A stretch of DNA of 15,023 nt from Paracoccaceae bacterium (GCA_030625695.1 DAOUQK010000047.1:1-15023); one strand, 5' to 3'; numbered from the stretch's first letter, positions 1 to 7,173 are shown. Numbers and translations: made by a program. Notes: generated from the sequence alone by a model not told the origin.

Positions 1-117
1 TTCGAGAGTGGCCCTATAAGAAACGCGGTTTCTGACGTCTCTGGAAAGAAGCAACGACTCGGGTTCTGATGGCCCTGAGAAGGGCGACACCTCTTATTAC
101 CTGCGAAAGGATATGAC

Positions 118-1515
118 ATGGACGGCTCATTCAATGAAAACGACATCTCGGATGTGGTTGCGTCCGATAAGGCGCATGTCTGGCATCATCTGGTCCAGCA
201 TAAGCAGTTTGAAACCAACGATCCGCGTATCATCCTTGAAGGCAAAGGCATGCGGGTCTGGGATCAGAACGGTAAGGAATATCTTGATGCCGTGTCTGGT
301 GGCGTGTGGACCGTCAACGTCGGCTATGGCCGCGAAAGCATTGCCAGGGCGGTTTATGACCAGTTGATGAAACTGTGTTATTTCTCGCAGTCGGCCGGGT
401 CTGTTCCCGGGTCGCGTTATGCCCAGAAACTGATCGAAAAGATGCCCGGTATGAGCCGGGTTTATTACACCAATTCAGGGTCTGAGGCGAACGAGAAAGT
501 GTTCAAGATGGTGCGCCAACTTTCTCATAAGAACCACGGCGGGCGTAAATACAAGATCCTGTACCGGGACCGCGATTACCACGGTGGCACCATTGGCACC
601 ATGTCGGCAGGCGGTCAGGACGAGCGGGTGATACAATACGAACCGCTGGCGCCGGGTTTTGTCCGCGTACCTCATTGCATGCACTACCGTGCGCATGAAC
701 AGGGCCTTGCGGGTCTGAGCGTTGAGGAATACGGGGTCCGCGCCGCGGACGCCATTGAAGAGGTGATCCTGCGCGAAGGGGCCGACACCATTGGCCTGCT
801 GTGCCTTGAGCCAGTCACCGCCGGTGGCGGCGTCATTACCCCGCCGCCCGGTTATTGGGAGCGGGTGCAGGAGATTTGCACCAAGTATGACATCCTGCTG
901 CATATTGACGAAGTGGTCTGCGGCGTGGGCCGTACCGGCACGTGGTTTGGGTATCAGCAATACGGCATCAAGCCGGATTTTGTGACGATGGCCAAAGGTG
1001 TTGCCTCGGGCTATGCGGCGATTGCGTTGTGTGTAACCACCGAAGCGGTGTTCAACATGTTCAAGGACGACGCCTCGGACCCGCTGAACTATTTCCGCGA
1101 TATTTCCACCTTTGGCGGCTGCACGGCCGGCCCGGCGGCAGCGCTGGAGAATATGCGCATTATCGAAGACGAGAACCTGTTGGACAATTGCACCCAAATG
1201 GGCGCGCGGATGATGGGCAACCTTGAAGCGTTGATGGAAAAGCACAAAGTCATCGGCGACGTGCGTGGTAAGGGGCTGTTTCTTGGCGCAGAACTGGTCG
1301 CTGACCGGGGCACCAAGGAACCGGTCAGCGAAGCACAGATGGCGCAGGTGGCAGCGGATTGCGGTGCGCAAGGCGTGATCATCGGTATGTCCAACCGCTC
1401 AGTCCCCGGATTGAACAATGTGCTGTGCTTCTCACCTGCTTTGATCGCGACGACGGATGATATCGATCAGATCACAAATGCGGTTGACGGGGCATTGGGG
1501 CGGGTATTTGGGTAA
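118..1515 (+). CDS. tpa: Taurine:pyruvate aminotransferase (class III PLP-dependent)
   Basis: The 465-residue product matches taurine:pyruvate aminotransferases, cytoplasmic enzymes that convert taurine and pyruvate to sulfoacetaldehyde and alanine; sulfoacetaldehyde is then cleaved by Xsc. Seen in the sequence: a Tpa-like N-terminus (DGSFNENDIS, then AHVWHHL near residue 20), SGSEANE at 120-126, the PLP-phosphate region around HGGTIG at 155-160, a glutamate-proline pair at 231-232, IDEV with the PLP-nitrogen aspartate at 264, and the Schiff-base lysine in MAKGVASG at K293. Length is normal for class III aminotransferases. The ATG at 118 is chosen because AAAGGA (105-110) lies at good spacing; an ATG at 113 is in another frame. 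A small hairpin (72-85) lies upstream. The usual partners (tauR, tauABC, xsc) are not visible here, though the window starts just upstream. Other omega-amino acid:pyruvate transaminases are the main alternative. Confidence 0.88.
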   Translation: MDGSFNENDISDVVASDKAHVWHHLVQHKQFETNDPRIILEGKGMRVWDQNGKEYLDAVSGGVWTVNVGYGRESIARAVYDQLMKLCYFSQSAGSVPGSRYAQKLIEKMPGMSRVYYTNSGSEANEKVFKMVRQLSHKNHGGRKYKILYRDRDYHGGTIGTMSAGGQDERVIQYEPLAPGFVRVPHCMHYRAHEQGLAGLSVEEYGVRAADAIEEVILREGADTIGLLCLEPVTAGGGVITPPPGYWERVQEICTKYDILLHIDEVVCGVGRTGTWFGYQQYGIKPDFVTMAKGVASGYAAIALCVTTEAVFNMFKDDASDPLNYFRDISTFGGCTAGPAAALENMRIIEDENLLDNCTQMGARMMGNLEALMEKHKVIGDVRGKGLFLGAELVADRGTKEPVSEAQMAQVAADCGAQGVIIGMSNRSVPGLNNVLCFSPALIATTDDIDQITNAVDGALGRVFG

Positions 1516-1524
1516 TCTTTGAAC

Positions 1525-1580
1525 GTACGTGGGTTTCACCCACCCTACTGGTATTCGTAGGGTGGGTGAAACCCACGTAC
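1525..1580. repeat. Perfect 24-bp inverted repeat, GTAGGGTGGG family (REP-like)
   Basis: Arms 1525-1548 and 1557-1580 are perfectly complementary over 24 bp around an 8-nt loop. Each outer arm carries the GTAGGGTGGGTGAAACCCAC word seen in dispersed palindromic repeats of proteobacteria. It begins 10 nt after the tpa stop and could act as a transcript-end stabiliser or weak terminator, but no T-run follows. Related words occur at 2661-2690 and 12665-12732. Confidence 0.85.
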
Positions 1581-1622
1581 CGAAGCCTTGCATTCTGCCG
1601 GTGCGTTGCTCATCTATTTTAC

Positions 1623-2021
1623 ATGCATCAGTGGTATTTGAGTAAATTGAAACGGCTATTTGGGGAAATGGGCGCACTGAAGGTGTATTCGGTGCTTTAT
1701 CACTGGATGTGGCTTTTTCTATCGGCAATAGCCTTCGTGGTATTGGCCGCTGCATTCTTTATCTATTACAAACCTGAACACCATGAACATGTGCGTTTTG
1801 AGTTGGCCGAAGTGCTTGGAATTGTGCCGTTACCCAGCGAAACCTCGTCACAAAAAGTCGTCATTGATATGCGTCTGCAAACCGGAGAACCGATGCGCCT
1901 GTATTCACTCTCATCAACGATACTTGGTATGATTGATACCGTTTGTGTGGAAGTGCGACGCTTCAAAAATTCAGGGGAGCCACGTTATCGGATTGCAACA
2001 CTTCAAAAATGTGCCTCTTAA
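1623..2021 (+). CDS. Small single-pass membrane protein, paralog A (unknown function)
   Basis: This 132-residue protein is not one I recognise. It has a short basic N-terminus (LSKLKRLFG), one hydrophobic segment at about 28-48, then a probable extracytoplasmic domain of about 80 residues with the motifs HEHV (54-57), CVEVRRF (108-114), SGEPRYR (117-123) and a C-terminal Cys130. The protein encoded just downstream has the same layout and motifs, so the two are tandem paralogs. The paired cysteines (C108, C130) could form a disulfide. The frame is open upstream to 1566, but that start lies inside the palindrome at 1525-1580 and gives an extension with no match in the paralog, so the ATG at 1623 is preferred; no strong ribosome binding site is visible. 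The function is unknown; secretion-linked or envelope roles are only guesses. Confidence 0.6.
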   Translation: MHQWYLSKLKRLFGEMGALKVYSVLYHWMWLFLSAIAFVVLAAAFFIYYKPEHHEHVRFELAEVLGIVPLPSETSSQKVVIDMRLQTGEPMRLYSLSSTILGMIDTVCVEVRRFKNSGEPRYRIATLQKCAS

Positions 2022-2063
2022 CTACGCGAACGACAATTCAGCCCAACAAATAAACGAGGCGTA

Positions 2064-2453
2064 ATGCTTGACCTTCTATCTAGACTATTCGGCCCGCATA
2101 AGGCGGTATCGATCTATGTTTTCCTACGCAGTAAGGGACTGATCCTGCTGACGCTTGCCGGGTTCGTTATGATCGTCAGCTCCCTGATGATCCTGACCGG
2201 CCCAAGCAAACACGAGCACGTTGCCTTTATGACCCTTCCTGTTGTTTCGGCGGTTTCAACGGGCAGCAACGCCAGTGCAGGTGTGATTGCCACTTTGCGC
2301 CTGCCGGATGGTGAAACCGTGGCCGTCACGTCAACCGAAAGTAATGTGGCCGCCCTTGTCACCGACACGGCCTGCGTCGAGAAACGCCGCTTTACCGACA
2401 CCGGTGAAGCGCGTTATCGCCTTAAGCCCTTGCACAATTGCGACGGTAATTGA
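2064..2453 (+). CDS. Small single-pass membrane protein, paralog B (unknown function)
   Basis: A 129-residue protein with the same plan as its upstream neighbour: short N-terminus (LLSRLFG), a hydrophobic segment at about 25-45, then HEHV (50-53), CVEKRRF (104-110), TGEARYR (113-119) and Cys126. The ATG at 2064 has GAGG at 2056-2059 and follows the paralog stop by 42 nt, so the two are probably co-transcribed. Shared motifs in two otherwise diverged copies support both being real genes under protein-level selection. The gene is followed by a 266-nt gene-free gap holding two long hairpins, then leuD on the other strand. I do not recognise the family; a type II (N-in) bitopic membrane protein with a disulfide-bearing periplasmic domain is inferred. 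Confidence 0.68.
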   Translation: MLDLLSRLFGPHKAVSIYVFLRSKGLILLTLAGFVMIVSSLMILTGPSKHEHVAFMTLPVVSAVSTGSNASAGVIATLRLPDGETVAVTSTESNVAALVTDTACVEKRRFTDTGEARYRLKPLHNCDGN

Positions 2454-2522
2454 CGGCCACGAAGGGCGCGTGTTTACACGCTCTGCAATTGATCGGGAAT
2501 TCCATCCCTTTCGTGGCATCCA

Positions 2523-2574
2523 ATACCCCTCCCTGATAACATGTCGTATATGACATGTTATCAGGGAGGGGTAT
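2523..2574. repeat. Perfect 23-bp inverted repeat with 6-nt loop
   Basis: Arms 2523-2545 and 2552-2574 are exact reverse complements around GTATAT. The hairpin sits 69 nt after the stop of the plus-strand membrane gene and could end its transcript and that of leuD from the other side. There is no T-tract on either flank, so a classical intrinsic terminator is not certain. Confidence 0.85.
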
Positions 2575-2578
2575 CGAA

Positions 2579-2639
2579 CTAAGGTCAGGGCCCATTAATC
2601 CTGCACCACTGGCGCAAGATTAATGGGCCCTGACCTTAG
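2579..2639. repeat. 22-bp perfect inverted repeat extending into a near-complete 61-nt hairpin
   Basis: Arms 2579-2600 and 2618-2639 are exact reverse complements. The 17-nt loop can fold further: TGC (2602-2604) with GCA (2614-2616) and CC (2606-2607) with GG (2611-2612), leaving two mismatches. It begins only four bases after the preceding hairpin, so the two form a tandem cruciform-like block between convergent genes. Confidence 0.85.
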
Positions 2640-2660
2640 GTTGTACTGGCAAGAGTTTCG

Positions 2661-2690
2661 ATAGGACGGTGCGCAAAATGCGTACCCTAC
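2661..2690. repeat. REP-like element (GTAGGGTACGCA... on the minus strand)
   Basis: Arms GGTGCGCA (2668-2675) and TGCGTACC (2679-2686) pair with one G-T wobble around AAA, and the element ends CCCTAC. Read on the minus strand it starts GTAGGGTACGCA, resembling dispersed palindromes common in proteobacteria and sharing the GTAGGGT head with those at 1525 and 12665. It lies 30 nt beyond the leuD stop. Confidence 0.6.
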
Positions 2691-2719
2691 GGCGTTAGAC
2701 AATCTTCAGCCGGATATTA

Positions 2720-3325
2720 TCAGACCCAGGGCCGTTCAACACTCGCCTTCGCCTCAAACCCATCAATCGCCGCAATCTTGTTCATCGTCTGACCGATATC
2801 GTCCAACCCTTCCAACAAGCAATGTTTCTTGAAGCTGTCCACTTCGAACGGGAACACTTCGCCGTCGGATGTGGTCACTGTCTGGGCCTCAAGATCAACG
2901 CTCATCCGGGCGTTTTCGCCTTTTTCGGCGTCTTTCAGCAGCACATCAACCACCTCTTTCGGCATGACAATCGGCAGGATACCGTTCTTGAAGCAATTGC
3001 TGAAAAAGATGTCGGCAAAACTGGTGGAAATCACACAGCGGATGCCAAAGTCCTTGATCGCCCACGGCGCGTGTTCGCGCGAGGAACCACAGCCGAAATT
3101 GTCGCCGGCCACCAGAACCTCGGTGTTGCGGTAGGCGGGTTTGTTCAGCACAAAGTCTGGCCGTTCGTTGCGGTCGTCGTCATAACGCATCTCGTCAAAC
3201 AGGTTCACGCCAAGGCCCGACCGTTTGATCGTCTTGAGGAACAGTTTGGGGATGATCATATCAGTGTCGATATTGATCAGCGGCATGGGTGCCGCAACCC
3301 CGGTTATTTTGGTGAATTTGTCCAT
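2720..3325 (-). CDS. leuD: 3-isopropylmalate dehydratase small subunit
   Basis: The 201-residue product has the length of E. coli LeuD and the family signature GDNFGCGSSREHA at residues 74-86, preceded by the aconitase-swivel start MPLINIDTDMIIPK (14-27). With LeuC it forms the cytoplasmic isopropylmalate isomerase, which turns 2-isopropylmalate into 3-isopropylmalate in leucine synthesis. The ATG at 3325 is supported by GGAGA at 3331-3335. It is the last gene of the leuC - HdeD-like - leuD series; leuB, which often follows in relatives, is absent, and the next thing downstream is a block of hairpins. Identification is secure. Confidence 0.96.
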   Translation of the reverse strand: MDKFTKITGVAAPMPLINIDTDMIIPKLFLKTIKRSGLGVNLFDEMRYDDDRNERPDFVLNKPAYRNTEVLVAGDNFGCGSSREHAPWAIKDFGIRCVISTSFADIFFSNCFKNGILPIVMPKEVVDVLLKDAEKGENARMSVDLEAQTVTTSDGEVFPFEVDSFKKHCLLEGLDDIGQTMNKIAAIDGFEAKASVERPWV

Positions 3326-3367
3326 TTTAGTCTCCGAATAGGTGGGCTAGCGCCCGGCCCCGGTTGT

Positions 3368-3898
3368 CTATTGGTTAAGCTGATTCTTGGCTGTGCGCAG
3401 GAACAACGCCAGGAATAACAGCCCGGCACCGTTGAAAAGCAGTTCTATGCCCAGAAGGATGCCCAGAAGGCTTGGCGCGATCTCAAAGAAATTTGCAATA
3501 ATGTAGCCCGCGAGAAGCACTGACAGGCCGCCAGAAAGCAACATTGGCCAGAAAAATTGTGTGGCGCGCATCTGAAAGGCGGTGATCAGGCGGGCGATGC
3601 CGCTGGCGGCAAAGACAATCGTGACCAAAGTGGCAAGGGATATAACGCCTTCCAAAGGTCGAAACATCAACGACGCACCAAGAAGTAGCATCAGCAGGCC
3701 CAGAACGAAGCCCAGCATTCTGGAAGACGTACTAGTCTCGCCAAAACCGGCGAATATCTGAATGCCTCCGGACACCGCAAACATGATCCCGGCCAGCATT
3801 GTGACGGTCACCGAAGCGGCCACCGGATTGGCCAGCACGACAAAGCCGAACACAATCGAAAGTATCCCAAGAACAAGCCATTTTACCCAAATTTTCAT
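3368..3898 (-). CDS. HdeD/DUF308 family multi-pass membrane protein
   Basis: The 176-residue protein is almost entirely hydrophobic with about six membrane segments in two similar halves: VKWLVLGILSIVFG near the N-terminus, LGFVLGLLMLLLGASLMF in the middle, and ILLGIELLFNGAGLLFLAL at the C-terminus. The pattern of G(I/L)..(I/V).G and a half-repeat is that of DUF308/HdeD; E. coli HdeD (190 aa) is tied to acid resistance, but for most members the job is unknown. AGGAGAG at 3904-3910 supports the ATG at 3898. It lies between leuC (30-nt gap) and leuD (42-nt gap) on the same strand, so it is probably co-transcribed with them. A role in leucine metabolism is not shown by the sequence. Confidence 0.8.
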   Translation of the reverse strand: MKIWVKWLVLGILSIVFGFVVLANPVAASVTVTMLAGIMFAVSGGIQIFAGFGETSTSSRMLGFVLGLLMLLLGASLMFRPLEGVISLATLVTIVFAASGIARLITAFQMRATQFFWPMLLSGGLSVLLAGYIIANFFEIAPSLLGILLGIELLFNGAGLLFLALFLRTAKNQLNQ

Positions 3899-3928
3899 CT
3901 TAACTCTCCTAATTCATTTAATCTGACG

Positions 3929-5332
3929 TTACAGCATTTCTCGCACGTCTGTAAGCCGACCGGTTATTGCCGCCGCTGCCGCCATGATCGGGCTGACCAG
4001 ATGGGTACGCCCGCCGCGCCCCTGCCGACCCTCAAAATTGCGGTTGGAGGTGGCGGCGCATCTTTCGCCCGGTTCCAACTGATCCGGGTTCATTGCCAGA
4101 CACATGGAACAGCCTGCGAGACGCCATTCAAAGCCTGCGGCCAGAAAAATCTCGGCCAGCCCTTCTTCTTCTGCCTGGGCGCGGACCAAACCGGATCCGG
4201 GGACGATCATCGCCCGCATGCCTTCCTTGATCTTACGCCCCTTCAGAATACCCGCCGCCGCGCGCAGATCTTCGATCCGGCCATTGGTGCAGGAGCCGAT
4301 GAAGACCGTGTCAATTTCGACTTCGGTCAAAGGCGTGCCGGGGGTCAGGTCCATATAGTCCAGTGCGCGTTCAACCGCCTCGACCTTGCCACCTTCAAAG
4401 TCGGAAGGGGCCGGAACATTGGCGGTGATTGGCAAAACATCCTCGGGCGAGGTGCCCCAGGTGACGACCGGGGCAATATCTTCGGCCTTGATGGTGATGA
4501 CCTGATCCCAAGCGGCGTCATCGTCGGAATAAAGCGTTTTCCACCAGGTGAGTGCCGCCTCCCATTGGGCGCCTTTGGGGGCGTGCGGGCGGCCCATGAC
4601 ATAGTCGAACGTCTTTTGGTCCGGCGCGATTAGTCCGGCGCGTGCGCCGCCTTCGATCGCCATGTTGCAGACGGTCATGCGCCCTTCCATCGACAGATCG
4701 CGGATCGCTTCGCCGCAATATTCGATCACATAGCCGGTGCCGCCCGCCGTGCCGGTATGACCGATCACCGACAGGGTGATGTCCTTGGCGGTGACGCCCG
4801 GCAACAGTTTACCGGTGATCTCGACCTTCATGTTCTTCGATTTCTTCTGGATCAGGGTTTGCGTCGCCAGAACATGTTCCACCTCGGATGTGCCAATGCC
4901 GTGCGCCAAAGACCCAAACGCGCCGTGGGTGGCGGTGTGACTATCGCCACAAACCACGGTCATGCCCGGCAGGGTCCAGCCCTGTTCAGGCCCGACGATA
5001 TGCACAATGCCCTGGCGGATATCGTCCACCGGATAGTAGTGAATGCCGAAATCACGGGCATTCTTGTCAAGTGCCTCGACCTGAATGCGGCTTTGTTCAT
5101 TCTCGATGCCATTCACACGATCCGGCGTTGTTGGCACGTTATGGTCCGGCACAGCGATGGTCTTGTCGGGGCTACGCACCTTGCGGCCTGCCATGCGCAG
5201 ACCTTCAAAGGCTTGTGGGCTGGTGACTTCGTGGACCAGGTGCCGGTCGATGTACAAAAGACAGGTGCCATCGGCGGTTTCATCAGCGACATGGGCATCC
5301 CATATCTTGTCATAAAGCGTTGTGGGGGACAT
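3929..5332 (-). CDS. leuC: 3-isopropylmalate dehydratase large subunit
   Basis: The 467-residue product matches LeuC in length (E. coli 466) and start (TLYDKIWDAH). It carries the three [4Fe-4S] ligands of the aconitase superfamily: Cys348 in GSCTNGR and Cys408 and Cys411 in AGCSMCLAMNPD. Other family blocks include VPDHNVPT (61-68), CGDSHTATHGAFG (128-140) and EGGARAG (227-233). It pairs with LeuD for isopropylmalate isomerisation. The ATG at 5332 has GGAGAGGA at 5336-5343. The gene starts a leftward series with an HdeD-like gene and leuD, and is preceded by a long leader region. Identification is secure. Confidence 0.97.
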   Translation of the reverse strand: MSPTTLYDKIWDAHVADETADGTCLLYIDRHLVHEVTSPQAFEGLRMAGRKVRSPDKTIAVPDHNVPTTPDRVNGIENEQSRIQVEALDKNARDFGIHYYPVDDIRQGIVHIVGPEQGWTLPGMTVVCGDSHTATHGAFGSLAHGIGTSEVEHVLATQTLIQKKSKNMKVEITGKLLPGVTAKDITLSVIGHTGTAGGTGYVIEYCGEAIRDLSMEGRMTVCNMAIEGGARAGLIAPDQKTFDYVMGRPHAPKGAQWEAALTWWKTLYSDDDAAWDQVITIKAEDIAPVVTWGTSPEDVLPITANVPAPSDFEGGKVEAVERALDYMDLTPGTPLTEVEIDTVFIGSCTNGRIEDLRAAAGILKGRKIKEGMRAMIVPGSGLVRAQAEEEGLAEIFLAAGFEWRLAGCSMCLAMNPDQLEPGERCAATSNRNFEGRQGRGGRTHLVSPIMAAAAAITGRLTDVREML

Positions 5333-5719
5333 GTGTCCTCTCCCGTATGTTGTAAGGTTTTAAGGGGGGCGAGTGCCGGGTTACAGGCAGGCCAGAACCG
5401 AACGGGCCGCACCAAAGAACCGTTCGCGCAAACGGGCGCGGTCAGCCAGGTTCGTCAATGAGTCGCGCAATTTGGTCATACCAGAGCAAATACAGAGACG
5501 AGCCGGTGCAATCAAGCATAGATGCAACAGCGACAAAAATGCGCATTGAGCCCGCCCCGGCCTTGGCATAAAGGGCACGAAGCCACTTGCACCACGCTTT
5601 GTTGCTAAGGTTTCATTGAAAAGTCACACATTGGTTGTTACCTTTAAACTACCCCAGCGCCGGGGTTAACGGCGCGTCAAACGGAGGACAGAACCCTGAC
5701 ATCCCCTGCAGAGGCGGTT
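5333..5719. promoter_or_regulatory. Divergent leuC / rsfS intergenic region
   Basis: This 387-nt gap must hold the leftward leuC promoter and the rightward rsfS promoter. On the plus strand TTGAAA (5616-5621) with a weak TACCTT 17 nt later (5639-5644) is a possible rsfS promoter. GGAGGA at 5683-5688 is a strong ribosome binding sequence for rsfS. On the minus strand a possible short leader ORF (5381-5479) precedes leuC, and its transcript contains competing complementary words, CGTT/AACG and GAACGG/CCGTTC. No T-rich terminator was seen in this leader. Confidence 0.4.
5381..5479 (-). CDS. Possible 32-residue leader ORF upstream of leuC
   Basis: A 32-codon frame starting MTKLRDSLTN and ending SVLACL lies 48 nt ahead of leuC on its strand. 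Six of 32 residues are leucine, and the same frame continues upstream to 5578 through a Leu-rich run (FLSLLHLCL). That would suit a leucine leader peptide, but there is no tandem Leu-codon block, no clear ribosome binding site and no obvious terminator hairpin. It may equally be chance reading of untranslated leader. Listed with low confidence because of its position. Confidence 0.22.
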   Translation of the reverse strand: MTKLRDSLTNLADRARLRERFFGAARSVLACL

Positions 5720-6109
5720 GTGACCGCTGATGACACAGCCGGTCTGATGACCGCGCCTATAGAGCTAAACAGTGAAACGCTGTTGGCGCTTATCCTTTCT
5801 TCGCTTGATGACGATAAGGCCCTTGAGGTCGTGCAGATCAATCTGCGCGGCAAGACCGAGATTGGCGACTATATGGTTGTCGCCTCGGGTCGTTCAACGC
5901 GTCAGGTGTCGGCCATGGCCGAAAAGCTGGTGGATCGGGTCAAACATACATTTGGGTTCACGGCCAAGGTCGAAGGTAGGGATACCGGCGATTGGGTGCT
6001 GATTGATACCGGTGATGTGATTGTCCATATTTTCCGTCCCGAAGTGCGCGAGTTTTATCAGTTGGAAAAGATGTGGCAGCCGGGCGGCGATTCCTCCGAC
6101 CCCAACTAA
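5720..6109 (+). CDS. rsfS: Ribosomal silencing factor RsfS
   Basis: The 129-residue frame contains the RsfS (Iojap/DUF143) core: LLALILSSLDDDKALEVV, then GDYMVVASGRSTRQVSAMAEKL, GDWVLIDTGDVIVHIF and a C-terminal EFYQLEKMW. RsfS binds ribosomal protein L14 and blocks subunit joining when nutrients are scarce. E. coli RsfS is 105 residues, so about 15-20 extra N-terminal residues are present. The start is ambiguous: GTG at 5720 with GAGG at 5711-5714 is chosen; ATG at 5747 lacks a site; an in-frame CTG at 5696 lies 7 nt after the best site, GGAGGA (5683-5688). It is followed 15 nt later by rlmH, a pairing common in bacteria. Confidence 0.93.
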   Translation: MTADDTAGLMTAPIELNSETLLALILSSLDDDKALEVVQINLRGKTEIGDYMVVASGRSTRQVSAMAEKLVDRVKHTFGFTAKVEGRDTGDWVLIDTGDVIVHIFRPEVREFYQLEKMWQPGGDSSDPN

Positions 6110-6124
6110 GCCCGTACCGACACG

Positions 6125-6607
6125 ATGCGCGTTCATATCTGTGCGGTTGGCCGTATGCGTGCCGGACCCGAAAAAACCCTTGTTGATGATTATCTGACCC
6201 GGTTTGACCGGACTGGCCGGGTCCTTGGCCTTGGGCCGGTCAGGACGGTTGAGGTTGAAGACCGCAAGGGGGGCGGCCGGAGTGGAAGCATGGCGGCTGA
6301 GGCTGATTTGCTAAAGCGGGTTTTGCCCAAGGGGGCGTTGATTTGCACATTGGATGAACGCGGCAAGAAGCTGACATCGCCCGAGTTCGCCACCCGGATG
6401 GGCGATTGGCGCGACATGGGGCGGGGTGATCTGGCGTTTGTGATTGGCGGCGCGGACGGGATTGATCCGGCGTTGCGGCGGGACGCGGATTTCAGCCTGT
6501 CCTTTGGGGTCATGGTCTGGCCGCATATGTTGGTGCGGGTCATGCTGGCGGAACAATTGTACCGCGCGGCCACCATTCTGGCCGGGGGGCCGTATCACCG
6601 TCAGTGA
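6125..6607 (+). CDS. rlmH: 23S rRNA (pseudouridine1915-N3)-methyltransferase
   Basis: The 160-residue product matches RlmH (E. coli 155 aa), a SPOUT-class methyltransferase that methylates pseudouridine 1915 in helix 69 of 23S rRNA on the 70S ribosome using S-adenosylmethionine. Motifs seen: LDERGK (76-81), FVIGGADG (105-112), which forms part of the trefoil knot, LAEQLYRA (141-148) and the C-terminal GGPYHRQ (154-160), where the invariant PYHR is intact. The start ATG at 6125 gives a typical N-terminus, although the site before it is weak, suggesting translation coupled to rsfS 15 nt upstream. Identification is secure. Confidence 0.96.
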   Translation: MRVHICAVGRMRAGPEKTLVDDYLTRFDRTGRVLGLGPVRTVEVEDRKGGGRSGSMAAEADLLKRVLPKGALICTLDERGKKLTSPEFATRMGDWRDMGRGDLAFVIGGADGIDPALRRDADFSLSFGVMVWPHMLVRVMLAEQLYRAATILAGGPYHRQ

Positions 6608-6690
6608 GCTTGGATCATAGCTACTCCTCCAATCAGAGACTTATACCACCCTACAAGAATCTGACAGTTCAGTGATCAAACGGAACGGGC

Positions 6691-7065
6691 TCAGTTGAGC
6701 GAGAGGGTTTTTGTGTGGGTTGACCAGCCATCGACCAGACAACGTGACTGAATTTGCACCTGTTTGGTGCCAGCCGGAAGGGTCACGCCACCCAGAGAAC
6801 GGGTAAAGGGCTGTTCGGCCTCATGCGGATGGGCCAGAATCCGCAGGCCCAGTTCATTCCCGTCCATATCCAGAACCCGCCAGCCATCGGCATAGTGTTC
6901 CCATCCCGAATCGGGATGCGACAGGGTGACGTCGAAACGCCAACGGTCCGAAGACTGGCTTGACGCCACTTTTTCGATAACCGGTTCATCGGCGATGACC
7001 GGGGTTGAGGCCAGGATCGAAAGCGCGGCGAGCGGGAGCAGCAACGCAAAAGTCAGATGTTTCAT
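6691..7065 (-). CDS. Small exported protein of unknown function
   Basis: The 124-residue product begins MKHLTFALLLPLAAL and continues to a likely signal peptidase I site after VIA (about residue 25), so it should be exported to the periplasm. The mature part is about 100 residues, with a WRFDVTLSH..SGWEHYADGW block and a single late cysteine in QSRCLVDG. The paired SGWEHYADGWRV and later LPAGT..VQIQSR pattern suggests a small beta-sandwich, but this is inference. The frame opens upstream at a GTG at 7104; the ATG at 7065 is preferred because it places the signal peptide at the N-terminus. It converges with rlmH and diverges from glcD. No named family recognised. Confidence 0.72.
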   Translation of the reverse strand: MKHLTFALLLPLAALSILASTPVIADEPVIEKVASSQSSDRWRFDVTLSHPDSGWEHYADGWRVLDMDGNELGLRILAHPHEAEQPFTRSLGGVTLPAGTKQVQIQSRCLVDGWSTHTKTLSLN

Positions 7066-7139
7066 GTTCCGTTTATGACAGGTTGGCCGAAGATAGGGAA
7101 TCACGTATTTGCGAGCGGGTCGCTTGCCATTTCGCTAGA

Positions 7140-7160
7140 TTGGTAATATATTTTTACCAA
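7140..7160. promoter_or_regulatory. Palindrome TTGGTAA-N7-TTACCAA at the glcD start region
   Basis: Exact 7-bp inverted repeat arms (7140-7146 and 7154-7160) flank an AT spacer and abut the glcD ribosome binding sequence AAGGAGG (7161-7167). The position suits an operator or an RNA hairpin near the site of translation start. GntR/FadR-type regulators of glycolate and lactate genes use GGT/ACC half sites, but with shorter spacers than here, so the binding protein is unassigned. Confidence 0.45.
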
Positions 7161-7173
7161 AAGGAGGCCCACC

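Noticed and set aside
1..69. Open frame at the left edge ending at 67-69 as the end of an upstream gene
   Set aside because: Only 22 codons with no recognisable protein features; too short to support.
475..1371. 298-codon open frame on the minus strand
   Set aside because: It is antisense to tpa, whose catalytic motifs fill the same stretch.
1566..1622. Upstream start for the first paralog
   Set aside because: It lies inside the palindrome at 1525-1580 and adds residues not matched in the tandem paralog.
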